Source: Candidatus Neomarinimicrobiota bacterium
GTDB lineage: Bacteria > Fidelibacterota > SORT01
Assembly: GCA_022573815.1 (NCBI GenBank)
Contig: JACZTG010000017.1
Coordinates: 1-45,560, forward strand
DNA: 45,560 bases
Direction: 5' to 3'
A program made the translations under genes and the position numbers. Shown here piece by piece: positions 1-11,533 of this stretch. Below the pieces are notes generated by a model. It saw only the letters and a list, made by a program, of their open reading frames with translations, was not told the DNA's origin and did not search any database. Each line of letters opens with the position of its first letter. Positions within the stretch are counted from its first letter, which is position 1.

Positions 1-1503
1 AGTCCCATCCAAACTAAGCAACTCGAAACTATTTTATATTACGCTGCAGATTCACCTCAAACCGTACCTGATATTGTTAAAAGAAGAATCGCAGCGGAAA
101 CAGCACAGGTCGAGACTTTATATGGATTTGATTTCAAGGTGAACGGTGAAACAATCAGTGCAAATGCTATTGACGAAACCCTCGGCAGCTCAACAGATAT
201 GGATGAGAGACTTGCTGTCTGGGCGGCATCTAAAGAAGTTGGTGTCGAATTAAGAGACGGCCTCACAAATCTTGTTTCATTGAGAAACTCCACTGTTCAG
301 GCGCTCGGCTATGATAACTTTTTTCAATATCAGGTGAGCGATTACGGTATGACGGTAGAAGAAATGACAGACCTCATGAACAGCTTCAACAGAGATTTAA
401 GACCGCTATATAGAGAGCTGCATACTTATTGGCGGTATGAGCTTGCTGAAAAATACAACCTGCCGGTTCCGGAGATGCTACCCGCTCACTGGCTTCCAAA
501 CAGATGGGGACAGGACTGGTCAGCATTTGTAACCGTGGAAGGGATGGACCTTGGAGCGGCACTTTCAGACAAGAGCCCGGAATGGATTGTTAAGCAGGCT
601 GAAGACTTTTTTGTAAGCCTGGGCTATGACCCGCTCCCACAAAGCTTCTATGATCTATCGTCTTTATATCCGCTGCCGGATGACGCAGATTACAAGAAAA
701 ATAATCACGCTTCAGCATGGCACATGGATCTTGAAAACGACATTCGGTCATTGATGAGCGTAGAGCCTAACCCGCGCTGGTATGAGACTACACATCATGA
801 ACTCGGCCATATTTATTATTATATGGCATATACCAACGAAAATGTACCACCGCTTCTGCGAGGAGGAGCAAATAGAGGTTTTCACGAAGCGATTGGAAGC
901 TTAATGGGGCTTGCCGCAATGCAAAAACCATTTGTTGAGGGAATAGGTCTCATTTCGGACACAGGAGAATTTGATGAGATGCAGGCATTGATGTTCGAGG
1001 CGCTTAGCAATGTTGTATTTATACCTTTCGCAACCGGACTTATGACAATGTTCGAAAAAGGTATTTATGAATCTACCATCTCTTCGGAAGATTATAATAA
1101 AGCGTGGTGGGACTTAAAGCTCAAATATCAGGGAATCGTTCCGCCAACCGAAAGAGGCGAAGAATACAACGACGCTGCCTCCAAAACCCATATAAACAAT
1201 GATCCCGCGCAGTATTACGATTATGCGATTTCAAATATTATACTCTTCCAGCTCCATAATCATATTGCGAAAAACATATTGCATCAAGACCCGCATGCCA
1301 CTAACTACTTCGGCAACAAGGAGGTGGGGGAATTTATCTGGTCAATACTCGAAACAGGCGGAAGCGGCAATTGGCGTGATATTATGAAAGATAAAACGGG
1401 AAGTGACCTGTCAGCGCAAGCCATGCTTGAGTATTTCGATCCGCTGATGATCTGGCTGCAAGAGCAGAACGAGGGTCGGGTTCACACTCTCGGAGATATA
1501 TAG
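1..1503 (+). CDS. M2 family zinc metallopeptidase (angiotensin-converting-enzyme-like), 5' end cut off by the window
   Basis: The reading frame is open from base 1, so 500 codons of a longer protein are seen; the GTG at 139 is only an internal codon. The zinc-binding motif HELGH is at visible residues 266-270 (bases 796-810). It is followed by the FHEAIGS segment that supplies the third zinc ligand (Glu) in peptidase family M2. Family M2 enzymes are dipeptidyl carboxypeptidases, and bacterial members are usually secreted or periplasmic proteins of about 600 residues, so roughly the first 100 residues, including any signal peptide, are missing. metF follows 22 bases downstream on the same strand, so the two may be co-transcribed, but no functional link is evident. 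The family call is secure; the natural substrate is unknown. Confidence 0.93.
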   Translation, partial: SPIQTKQLETILYYAADSPQTVPDIVKRRIAAETAQVETLYGFDFKVNGETISANAIDETLGSSTDMDERLAVWAASKEVGVELRDGLTNLVSLRNSTVQALGYDNFFQYQVSDYGMTVEEMTDLMNSFNRDLRPLYRELHTYWRYELAEKYNLPVPEMLPAHWLPNRWGQDWSAFVTVEGMDLGAALSDKSPEWIVKQAEDFFVSLGYDPLPQSFYDLSSLYPLPDDADYKKNNHASAWHMDLENDIRSLMSVEPNPRWYETTHHELGHIYYYMAYTNENVPPLLRGGANRGFHEAIGSLMGLAAMQKPFVEGIGLISDTGEFDEMQALMFEALSNVVFIPFATGLMTMFEKGIYESTISSEDYNKAWWDLKLKYQGIVPPTERGEEYNDAASKTHINNDPAQYYDYAISNIILFQLHNHIAKNILHQDPHATNYFGNKEVGEFIWSILETGGSGNWRDIMKDKTGSDLSAQAMLEYFDPLMIWLQEQNEGRVHTLGDI

Positions 1504-1525
1504 ATTCTTGCGAAAGCATAATTAA

Positions 1526-2389
1526 GTGCATATCTCCAAGCTTTATCGCGAGAGTAAAAAGGCTGTCATCTCATGTGAGTTTTTCGCGCCGAAAACCGAT
1601 GCAGGACATTTAAGCCTATACAAAACGTTTGATCGGCTGAAACAAATATCTCCGGCATTTTATTCTGTTACTTATGGCGCGGGTGGCGGAACGGCACAGC
1701 CTACTATGGATCTTGTTTGCAAGATACAAGATGATTATGGAATAACCGCCATGCCACACCTTACCTGCGTTGGTCATACTACCGGATATCTTTCAAGCTA
1801 TGTAAGCGACCTTAAAGAACGGGGAATTGATAATATCCTCGCCCTTAGGGGAGACGCCCCGGGGGGTGGTAAATTTAATCCTGTTCCCGGCGGGCTAAAA
1901 TATGCGTCTGAAGTAGTAAAATTAGTTGACGGGTTTGATCATTTCAGTATAGGGGTTGCCGGTCATCCTGAGGGTCATCCCGAATGCACCTCACTTGAGG
2001 CTGATGTGCAATACCTAAAAGACAAATTGGACGCAGGGGCCGGATTTGTGATAACACAATTTTACTTTGATAATAAATATTTTTTCGATTTCGTGGAACT
2101 TGCAAGAAAGGTCGGTATTGATAAACCGATAATTCCCGGAATAATTCCTTTTGTGAATGCAGAACATGTAATGCGTTTCGCCAAGATGAATCACACGAAT
2201 ATTCCGGAGCCTCTTTTAGCGCAAATGATTGATGCGGGCGGGGATAGACAGAAATCCACGGAGCTGGGAATCCGGCAGGCCGTAGGTCAATGTAAAGAAC
2301 TTCTCGATTCCGGGGTTCCCGGCATCCATTTTTTCACACTAAATAATTCAATGCCTACTATTGAAGTTATTGAACAGCTAAACATATAA
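1526..2389 (+). CDS. metF: 5,10-methylenetetrahydrofolate reductase
   Basis: This enzyme reduces 5,10-methylene-THF to 5-methyl-THF with a flavin cofactor, supplying the methyl group for methionine synthesis in the cytosol. The 287-residue length is close to E. coli MetF (296). Typical blocks are visible: CEFFAP at 17-22 (Glu18 matches the catalytic Glu of the family), SVTYGAGGG, MPHLTCVGHT, the LALRGDAPGG block that contacts the flavin, and the QFYFD segment. The start is GTG at 1526; no clear Shine-Dalgarno sequence precedes it, and no better in-frame start is seen after the upstream stop. The gene lies 22 bases after the M2 peptidase. No methionine synthase or other folate gene is in the window. 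Confidence 0.96.
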   Translation: MHISKLYRESKKAVISCEFFAPKTDAGHLSLYKTFDRLKQISPAFYSVTYGAGGGTAQPTMDLVCKIQDDYGITAMPHLTCVGHTTGYLSSYVSDLKERGIDNILALRGDAPGGGKFNPVPGGLKYASEVVKLVDGFDHFSIGVAGHPEGHPECTSLEADVQYLKDKLDAGAGFVITQFYFDNKYFFDFVELARKVGIDKPIIPGIIPFVNAEHVMRFAKMNHTNIPEPLLAQMIDAGGDRQKSTELGIRQAVGQCKELLDSGVPGIHFFTLNNSMPTIEVIEQLNI

Positions 2390-2437
2390 AGCGTGCCCGG
2401 CTAAATATATTTATTTTAAAAATGTTTTTGTTATTAC

Positions 2438-2467
2438 TTGACTTGTAGCAATAAATCGTTTTACTTT
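2438..2467 (+). promoter_or_regulatory. Possible sigma70-type promoter for the tail-anchored protein
   Basis: TTGACT at 2438-2443 is followed after 18 bases by TACTTT at 2462-2467, the same -10-like hexamer seen upstream of dnaN. A second TTGACT lies at 2468-2473, so the element TTGACTTGT occurs twice 30 bases apart. The -10 match is only 3 of 6, so the call is tentative. Confidence 0.35.
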
Positions 2468-2499
2468 TTGACTTGTTCCAAAATTAATTTGTTGGGCGA

Positions 2500-3474
2500 A
2501 TGAACGATAAGACTATATATAACGCAACAAAAACCCTCTCTGAAACATTACCAAATTATTCAGGTTACTTTAAATCTGAAAACCGAAAAACCTCCGCATC
2601 TGCTTTTACTTCCGGAATTAAACAAAAGATGGGTCCTATTTCCGAGGTTGCCGTAACTCTAAGAGAGAGATTTGCCAAAGTTAAAAAGCCCGAAATATTA
2701 GAGTTTTTTGAAAGCATAAGTAGCTTCTCGGGGCAATTCGTTTATAAACACAAATTGGATAATTACGAGTCAACGTTTTTTATTACCACCTATCTTAATA
2801 GGGATGAAGCGGAAAACCTGTCTCAGGTAGAGCTCGATTTACTAACTCACTTAGATCAATTTTTATTGGCAATAATGGGGGAAAACCGACATGAATTTTT
2901 ACAAGAAATAGAAGTCGGTATTCCCAGCCTAAGTGAAATATTCAGCGAATTTGATAGTTATTTCAGTAAAAGGGCGGAGCTCATAAAAAAATCCTCTGTC
3001 CGACATAACGAAATAACCCAAAGACTAAAAACCGTGGATAACCATCTTGGAAAACACAACACGACCAGACCTATTTCGGAAATTACCAGAAAATTGGAGG
3101 ATAGGTATGCAGGTGTTCCGATTATTCACATAAAATTATTAGAGATTTTTCATAGTCATCTTGATTCATATCAGAAAATCGCTGAATCATCAAACGAAAT
3201 CAATCAATCGGTAGTGGATTATTTTAATGAGTATTTAAAGATCATTGATAATGCAAAATTTATTCAAGAAACCGCTCCTGATGAGGACGGTCTAAAATTA
3301 AAAGAGCTCTTGATGTTATCAGATAATATTGAAGAATATGCGGATAAAATATTTCAACAGGAAGCGCCGCAACCGAAGGCTGTCAAAAAGAAGAGCTCGT
3401 CATTATTTGCCATCTATGCCGCCGTAGCTCTGATAGCAATCACCGCTGCCGTCTATTTCTTTTTCTTAAAATAA
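2500..3474 (+). CDS. Unrecognised protein with C-terminal tail anchor and helical cytoplasmic part
   Basis: I do not recognise this 324-residue protein. It has no N-terminal signal. Residues 1 to about 290 are charged and look mostly helical (for example ITQRLKTVDNHLGKH and the stretches rich in Leu, Glu and Lys after residue 225). A basic spacer KAVKKKSSS then leads into a single hydrophobic segment of about 20 residues (IYAAVALIAITAAVYFFF) ending one residue before the stop. This is the layout of a tail-anchored inner-membrane protein facing the cytosol. The start is ATG at 2500 with GGGCG a few bases upstream. It converges with the methyltransferase gene only 3 bases away. Function unknown; a scaffold or regulatory role would be a guess. 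Confidence 0.75.
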   Translation: MNDKTIYNATKTLSETLPNYSGYFKSENRKTSASAFTSGIKQKMGPISEVAVTLRERFAKVKKPEILEFFESISSFSGQFVYKHKLDNYESTFFITTYLNRDEAENLSQVELDLLTHLDQFLLAIMGENRHEFLQEIEVGIPSLSEIFSEFDSYFSKRAELIKKSSVRHNEITQRLKTVDNHLGKHNTTRPISEITRKLEDRYAGVPIIHIKLLEIFHSHLDSYQKIAESSNEINQSVVDYFNEYLKIIDNAKFIQETAPDEDGLKLKELLMLSDNIEEYADKIFQQEAPQPKAVKKKSSSLFAIYAAVALIAITAAVYFFFLK

Positions 3475-3477
3475 TTA

Positions 3478-4230
3478 TCAGAAACGAAAACTTTGTCGTT
3501 TTTCGGCTGTGCAAATCCAATTCAACGCAAAATCTCCGGTTTTTACCGGAAACTGTTCCCCGGCCGCAAGCATTAAGGATTTGCTCACATTCAACGCAAA
3601 ATCAAGGTTTTTTCTTTGATCATCATTCATCGTAAGCTTTCCCGATAGGGCGCTAAGCCACTTATATGCTTCATGACCCATGGCGAATTCTTCAGATGAA
3701 TCGGAATAAACATTTACGTTAGTGAAGCCTGCTGTATCGAAAAGGTGTTTTACTCCAAATCGTGTATATCTATAATAATCGTATGGCTGTTGGTGTTCGT
3801 GAAGTGCGAATGGTACCACAAGAAACACTTTGCCACCCGGCTTCAATATTCTGTACATTTCATCCACCATTGATTGAGGATTCGGAATGTGTTCCATTAC
3901 CCATATATTTAGCGCTGCGTCAGCGAAAGAACTTTCAAATGGGAGCTGCTGAACATCGCCAAAAACTGAAAGTTTAGAAAAATCCCAGTTGTCGTCGCCA
4001 ACCGCTAAATCAATCCCAATGTAATTTGAATCTTGAAAGAACATTTCGAGCTCGCATTGACCTGCCCCCACATCCACAACAATGGAGCTTGCTTCAACGG
4101 AATTGGAAAATTTCAGAATTTCGTCGAATATAAACCTATTCCTTGGATCCTCCTCGAAGGCACCGTGCGTGTCCACCATGAAAGTTAGCCATTGCTGAAA
4201 TAGGCCCGGTTTTGTATCTGTTGAGTTCAA
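3478..4230 (-). CDS. Class I SAM-dependent methyltransferase (Methyltransf_11 type)
   Basis: This 250-residue protein has the Rossmann-fold motif I VVDVGAGQCE at 51-60, the acidic end of strand 2 (YIGIDLA), a motif II/III region (DVQQLPFESSFADAALNIWVMEHI) and the RILKPGGKVFLVVP block that closes class I methyltransferase folds. The tyrosine-rich stretch YDYYRYTRFG after the core is common in methyltransferases linked to surface-polysaccharide or lipid genes, but the substrate cannot be read. The start used is TTG at 4230; the ATG just upstream is in another frame and no in-frame ATG precedes the stop codon there. It lies 37 bases downstream of gyrA on the same strand, so it may be read through from the gyrase operon. 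Confidence 0.85.
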   Translation of the reverse strand: MNSTDTKPGLFQQWLTFMVDTHGAFEEDPRNRFIFDEILKFSNSVEASSIVVDVGAGQCELEMFFQDSNYIGIDLAVGDDNWDFSKLSVFGDVQQLPFESSFADAALNIWVMEHIPNPQSMVDEMYRILKPGGKVFLVVPFALHEHQQPYDYYRYTRFGVKHLFDTAGFTNVNVYSDSSEEFAMGHEAYKWLSALSGKLTMNDDQRKNLDFALNVSKSLMLAAGEQFPVKTGDFALNWICTAEKRQSFRF

Positions 4231-4267
4231 CGCAGGTGGAGCGATAACGCCATTACCTTAATGGCTA

Positions 4268-6748
4268 TTATTCTTCAGACGAATCCGCGGATTCATTTTG
4301 TTCTTCTTCCGACTCAGTTTCAACCCTTTCCATCACGCGTGTCACCGATGCGATGGAATCGTTTTCATCAATTCGAATTAATCTTACGCCCTGTGTGGCT
4401 CTTCCGATTTCTCTGATTTTTCTAACCGGCTGTCTGATCATTATTCCGTTTTCGGTGATAATCATCAGGTCGTCGCTGTCAACAACTTCTTTTATTGAAA
4501 GCATTTTTCCAACCTTTTTGGAAGTCCTGATGGTCAGCACGCCCTTTCCACCGCGATTTCTCGGTGGGTATGCATCAATGCCTGTCCGCTTACCATATCC
4601 GTTCTCGCTGACTGCCAACACCGTACCCGCTCGTTTGATGACAATCATTCCGATGACCCTGTCTTTGTCATTTTGGAGTCTCATTCCGCGGACGCCACGA
4701 GTTTTCCTGCCCATGGGACGAACATTCGTTTCTGAAAACCTTATAGCTTTGCCGTTTTGCGACCCGAGAATTATATCCTGTGTGCCGTCGGTAAGCCTTG
4801 CTTCAATAAGCTTATCGCCTTCCTGTATATCAATAGCATAAATTCCACCCTTCATCGGTCTTTTATATGCAGAAAGAATCGTTTTTTTGACAAGTCCGTT
4901 CTTAGTTGCCATCAGGATAAAATGTTCATCGTCAAATTCTTTTACCGCCAAAAACGCCTGTGGGTTTTCTTCTTTATCCAGTTGCAGAATATTTATAATT
5001 GCCCGCCCCCTTGAAGCTCTTCCCGCCTGAGGAACCTCGTGCACTTTAAGCCAGTGAACCTTTCCTCGATCAGTAAAAATCAGTAGGTGGTGGTGGGTGG
5101 ATGCCACAAAGAGGTATTCAATAAAATCGTCATCCTTTGTGGAGGCGCCCTTTAGTCCCCTTCCGCCTCTTCCTTGTCTTTTAAAACCGCTTACCGGAAA
5201 TCTCTTTATAAATCCTTTATGGGAAATTGTTATTACCATATCCTCTTCGGCAATCATATCTTCGATAGAGAATTCGCCTTCATCGGCAACAATATCTGTT
5301 CTTCTATCATCGCCGTATTTTTCGCTTATCTCCTTAATATCTTTTTTCACCATTTCCATGCGCAGTTTCTTATTATCGATTATCGAACTCAGCTTTTCAA
5401 TCAATTTGAGGAGTTCCTTATATTCATCTACAATCTTTTTCTGCTCTAAATTAGTGAGAGATTGGAGTCGCATTTCAAGAATTGCCTTCGCCTGAAGCTC
5501 GGAGAGCTTAAACGATTTTATCAAATTACCACGTGCGTCTTCCGGAGATTTCGATTTCTTAATTACTGCTATAACGGCATCAATGTTATCGAGCGCTATC
5601 TTCAAACCCTCAAGAATATGAGCCCGTTTCTCTGCCTTTTCTTTATCGAATATGGCGCTTTTAAGAACAATATCATGCCTAAATTCAATAAAGGGTAAGA
5701 GGGATTCCTTTAAATTTAGTACTTTTGGTTGCCCATCCACGAGCGCCAAGAAGTTCACTGCAAACGAAGACTGGAGCTGGGTGTGCTTAAACAGCTGATT
5801 GATTACAACATCCGGAATCACATCTTTTTTCAGGTCCATCACTATCCTTATGCCGTCCCTGTCAGACTCATCGCGAATATCTCTGATTCCTTCGATAACC
5901 TTGTTTCTTACAAGATCTGCCGTCCTCATGATGAGATTTGCCTTATTTACCTGAAAGGGTATCTCTGACACAATAATTGCCTCTCTGCCGTTCTCACTCA
6001 CTTCAACGCTTACTCTTGATCTAATTTTTATGCTGCCGCGGCCGGTTTTGAGAGCGTCCGCGATTCCTTTTCTACCATATATAATACCTCCCGTTGGAAA
6101 ATCGGGGCCGCTTACAAATTTTATAAGCTCGTCAATTTCTATATCGGGATTGTCTATCATTGCAACAATGGCGTTTGAAATCTCCCGTAAATTATGCGGA
6201 GGTATATTGGTTGCCATTCCGACTGCGATGCCGCTTGCGCCATTCATATGCAAGTTCGGAATACGTGTCGGAAGAACAGAGGGTTCTTGAAGGGTGTCAT
6301 CAAAATTCGGTACAAACTTCACCGTATTTTTATCAATGTCGTGCAACATTTCTTCTGCAATATGATGCATCTTGGCTTCGGTGTATCTCATCGCGGCGGC
6401 GCCATCTCCATCAACAGAACCAAAGTTTCCCTGACCCCTAATCAGCGGGTACCTCAATGAAAAATCCTGCGCCATGCGCACCAGGGAATCATATACCGCC
6501 GTGTCTCCATGCGGATGATATTTACCCAATACTTCACCTACAATTCTTGCGGATTTTTTAAACGACCTATTTGCCCTGAGACCCAAATCATCCATACCGT
6601 ATAAAATACGCCTGTGAACGGGTTTTAAGCCGTCTCTTGCATCGGGAAGCGCCCGTGAAACTATTACTGACATAGAATAATCGAGATAGGAGCTTCTCAT
6701 CTCGTCTACAATATCTATAGGTAATATATTTTCTCTCTTAATGTCCAT
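4268..6748 (-). CDS. gyrA: DNA gyrase subunit A
   Basis: GyrA is the DNA-cleaving subunit of gyrase, which introduces negative supercoils. The 826-residue protein has the catalytic tyrosine at Tyr122 (AMRYTEAKM), the same number as in E. coli. The quinolone-determining region [10 protein letters not shown] places Thr83 and Asp87 at the positions of E. coli Ser83 and Asp87. The GyrA box QGRGGRG at 525-531 identifies it as GyrA rather than ParC; the usual form is QRRGGKG, so this is a slightly variant box. Six C-terminal blade repeats follow, then a very acidic tail (last ~20 residues). It follows gyrB by 20 bases and is the last of the dnaN-recF-dciA-gyrB-gyrA series. No parC or parE is in the window. 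Confidence 0.98.
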   Translation of the reverse strand: MDIKRENILPIDIVDEMRSSYLDYSMSVIVSRALPDARDGLKPVHRRILYGMDDLGLRANRSFKKSARIVGEVLGKYHPHGDTAVYDSLVRMAQDFSLRYPLIRGQGNFGSVDGDGAAAMRYTEAKMHHIAEEMLHDIDKNTVKFVPNFDDTLQEPSVLPTRIPNLHMNGASGIAVGMATNIPPHNLREISNAIVAMIDNPDIEIDELIKFVSGPDFPTGGIIYGRKGIADALKTGRGSIKIRSRVSVEVSENGREAIIVSEIPFQVNKANLIMRTADLVRNKVIEGIRDIRDESDRDGIRIVMDLKKDVIPDVVINQLFKHTQLQSSFAVNFLALVDGQPKVLNLKESLLPFIEFRHDIVLKSAIFDKEKAEKRAHILEGLKIALDNIDAVIAVIKKSKSPEDARGNLIKSFKLSELQAKAILEMRLQSLTNLEQKKIVDEYKELLKLIEKLSSIIDNKKLRMEMVKKDIKEISEKYGDDRRTDIVADEGEFSIEDMIAEEDMVITISHKGFIKRFPVSGFKRQGRGGRGLKGASTKDDDFIEYLFVASTHHHLLIFTDRGKVHWLKVHEVPQAGRASRGRAIINILQLDKEENPQAFLAVKEFDDEHFILMATKNGLVKKTILSAYKRPMKGGIYAIDIQEGDKLIEARLTDGTQDIILGSQNGKAIRFSETNVRPMGRKTRGVRGMRLQNDKDRVIGMIVIKRAGTVLAVSENGYGKRTGIDAYPPRNRGGKGVLTIRTSKKVGKMLSIKEVVDSDDLMIITENGIMIRQPVRKIREIGRATQGVRLIRIDENDSIASVTRVMERVETESEEEQNESADSSEE

Positions 6749-6768
6749 ATTCTATTTAAATTCCCTCA

Positions 6769-8971
<2,203 letters not shown>

Positions 8972-8972
<1 letters not shown>

Positions 8973-10051
8973 TATGTCAAACCAATAACATTAACGTTCT
9001 GCCCAACCATATCAGACCATTCATCAAAATTCGTTGTTGTAATTATTACCTGACCACTGTTTTCAATACGCTTTACTATTTCAACGGCATGTTTTCGATC
9101 CAGCTCCACAAAAATATCATCAAGGAGATAAATCGGTCTGATTCCTCTGTTCCGATGAATATAGTTGCCCTGGGCAATTTTTAATGCTACTAAGAATATT
9201 TTATTTTCGCCCTTCGAGCCGAAATTCTTTAAAGACTTGTCATTTATCTTGAATGACAGTCGGTCGCGGTGTGGACCTCTTGTGGTGTATCCCGCATTGA
9301 AATCCGTTGCCCGGCGATCCCTAAACGAGTTTATCATTTCTTCTTTGTTCCCCTCTATAGAAGGATGATATTTTATTGAGCCACTTTTCTTTCCGTTGTT
9401 CAATTCACTGAAAATCTTTTCGAATTCACCTGATATTTCTTCGATGAATTTCTTTCTGTCGTTCACGATTGACTCACAAAGCTCGCCAATTTGTACTTCT
9501 ACGACATCTAAGGTTTTTTCAAACGATTCGCTTCCAGACGCGGCATATCCGATTGCTGAATTTCTTTGTTTTAATACATTCCGGTAAGACATTAGATTAT
9601 TTAGGTGTCTCTTATTCACCTGAGAAATAGACAGGTTCAAGAATTTTCTGTGACCCGAAGGAGAGCTCAGCGTATTAATTACATCTTCCGGTGACAATAA
9701 TACTATCGGATGCTTCCCAACAATATCACCGGAAATTGTTACTCTTTTTCCATGGCTTTTTATTATTTTACCTGTCGTTTTTGAATATGAAACTGAAATG
9801 TTCTCGTCAATTCCTTCATCCGAAATAAACTTTCCTGATGTTAAAAAGTTATCCGAATCAAATTTGACAGATTCTTCGTCTTTATTCGATCGAAAACTTT
9901 TTGTTAGTGAAAGATAGTGAACTGCTTCAAGAATTGAGGACTTTCCCATCCCGTTGTCGCCCGTAATAATATTTAATCCCTCAGAAAAGTCCGTTTCAAA
10001 TTTATCATATATCCTGAAGTTAACCAATCGCAAGTTATCAAGATGCATCAA
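8972..10051 (-). CDS. recF: DNA replication and repair protein RecF
   Basis: RecF is an SMC-like ATPase that helps load RecA at single-strand gaps. The 359-residue length is typical (E. coli 357). The Walker A motif GDNGMGKSS is at 31-39 after the usual opening LRLVNFRIY, the signature region is seen as LSPEDVINTLSSPSGHRKFLN, and the Walker B is IYLLDDIFVELD near the end. The protein starts with two methionines, so the first or second could be used. It lies 10 bases after dnaN and overlaps dciA by 1 base. Confidence 0.97.
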
Positions 10052-10061
10052 AGAACTTGCA

Positions 10062-11183
10062 TTAAGCTTCTTCTGTAAGTCTTATTGGCATTATTAAAAT
10101 TGTATAATCTTCTTTTTCAGCTTGTTTAGATGGGAAAACTAATCCAGCGCTTATAGGAGCTTTTAAACTAATAATCAGATCGTCGGTATCTATTTGTCTT
10201 AAAATATCTTTCAGGTACTCCGAATTAAACCCAATTTCTATATCGTCACCACTATATTTACAAGTAATCTCTTCCGATCCTGATCCGCCTGATTCCGGAT
10301 CTGCAGAAGATATTTTCAAACTGTTTCCTGAGATTGTCAATTTTATCTGCTGAGTTGTCTTATTGGCAAAAATAGAGACCCTAACTACAGATGACAGTAA
10401 ATCTTCCGCCCTTACAGTAAGTTCTTTATCATTTTCCTTTGGAATAACGCTGTCATAATCAGGATATTTTTCATCTATTATTCTTGTATAAAATTTTGTG
10501 CTTCCAATCGTCAACATCACATGATTATCGCTGACTATAAACTCATTTTCTTCGCTGTTCACTAAAGCATTTACTATAAGATTTAAGAATTTTTTCGGAA
10601 TAATAATTCCCGGTTGTATCCCTGATCCATTTAAATTAGATAGAGTTATTTTTGCTAACCTGTGACCGTCAGTTGCTACAGAAGTTATTTTATCCTTTCC
10701 AATTTCAAACAGCACTCCGGTCAATGCCGGCCTCAGCATATCCGAGCTTACGGCAAACGCCGTTTTCTCAATTATCCGATGAAGTAAGCTGTTCTCTATA
10801 TTTATTTCTTTCCCACCGTCAAGTACAGGTGTAACAGGAAAATCATCGGGAGGTCTTCCGGCAATAGTATAACTCCCACTTGAACAATCTATTTTAACCA
10901 TATTCTTATCATCTGAAGATATAGTAAGTTCACCGGAAGGAAGAACACTTATAATGTCATTAAGAAGCTTAGAAGGAATTGCAACCGAACCATCTTCTGA
11001 ATTACTTACATCTATCTCACTGACTAAAGTTAACTCAATATCCGAAGCTACCAATTTCAATTTTGAGCTTGTCACTTCAAATAACACACAAGTTAAAATT
11101 GGAAGTGTAGAACGAACAGGAACAACCCTATTGGCTTTCTGAAGTTCTTTATGAATTAAGCTCTTATCAAGAGAAAGTTGCAT
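10062..11183 (-). CDS. dnaN: DNA polymerase III beta subunit (sliding clamp)
   Basis: DnaN forms the ring-shaped dimer that tethers DNA polymerases and other factors to DNA. The 373-residue length is typical (E. coli 366). The protein opens with MQLSLDKSLIHKELQKANRVVP, and the family blocks LPILTCVLFEV, RPALTGVLFEI, TDGHRLA and, at the end, YTILIMPIRL are visible, matching the three-domain clamp fold. An AAGGAT Shine-Dalgarno-like element lies about 9 bases before the ATG. It is the first gene of the dnaN-recF-dciA-gyrB-gyrA series and follows an AT-rich region with DnaA-box-like sites. The DinB encoded in this window carries a QTELF clamp-binding motif that would dock on this protein. Confidence 0.98.
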   Translation of the reverse strand: MQLSLDKSLIHKELQKANRVVPVRSTLPILTCVLFEVTSSKLKLVASDIELTLVSEIDVSNSEDGSVAIPSKLLNDIISVLPSGELTISSDDKNMVKIDCSSGSYTIAGRPPDDFPVTPVLDGGKEINIENSLLHRIIEKTAFAVSSDMLRPALTGVLFEIGKDKITSVATDGHRLAKITLSNLNGSGIQPGIIIPKKFLNLIVNALVNSEENEFIVSDNHVMLTIGSTKFYTRIIDEKYPDYDSVIPKENDKELTVRAEDLLSSVVRVSIFANKTTQQIKLTISGNSLKISSADPESGGSGSEEITCKYSGDDIEIGFNSEYLKDILRQIDTDDLIISLKAPISAGLVFPSKQAEKEDYTILIMPIRLTEEA

Positions 11184-11245
11184 ATAGTATATCCTTATAA
11201 ATTGCCCAAATTCAATTTAAGTTTAATAGGTTTCTATAGAACAAT

Positions 11246-11274
11246 AAAGTACAAAATTTAGCTGAAATTGACAA
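11246..11274 (-). promoter_or_regulatory. Candidate dnaN promoter
   Basis: Read on the minus strand, TTGTCA (11274-11269) is followed after 17 bases by TACTTT (11251-11246). Transcription would begin near 11240, giving a leader of about 55 bases before the dnaN ATG at 11183. The DnaA-box-like sites lie upstream of it. Confidence 0.5.
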
Positions 11275-11318
11275 GCAATTATTAACCTAAAAATAAGATA
11301 CATTACTAAAAGAAATAC

Positions 11319-11437
11319 TAATTATTATAGTGTTAGCTTAATAGAATAAACGTATTTAAGATAAATATAAACAAACATATACACTAATAATTATTATAGA
11401 ACAACTTGTTGATAAGTATTAAAGTATTTAAGATAAA
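11319..11437. repeat. Degenerate ~70-bp tandem duplication upstream of dnaN
   Basis: TAATTATTATAG occurs at 11319-11330 and 11388-11399 (69 bases apart) and GTATTTAAGATAAA at 11352-11365 and 11424-11437 (72 bases apart). The two pairs keep the same order and nearly the same spacing, so they look like two diverged copies of one unit of about 70 bases. The second copy contains the TTATCAACA box at 11407-11415; the first does not. Confidence 0.7.
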
Positions 11438-11533
11438 GATTATCATCATTTATCAATTGTATATGTAAAAATTAGCCAACCTATTTTTCAACAAGATACT
11501 AACAAGGATATCAACAGAATCTTATGAAGTTAT

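Noticed and set aside
1504-1525. Methionine-related riboswitch before metF
   Set aside because: The gap is only 22 bases, far too short for any known SAM riboswitch.
3478-3510. Short hairpin AAACGA/TCGTTT near the convergent gene ends as a terminator
   Set aside because: The stem is only 6 AT-rich pairs, lies inside the methyltransferase coding end and lacks a proper T-run.
4353-4841. A 162-codon open frame on the plus strand opposite gyrA
   Set aside because: It is antisense to the conserved C-terminal region of gyrA, with no motif of its own.
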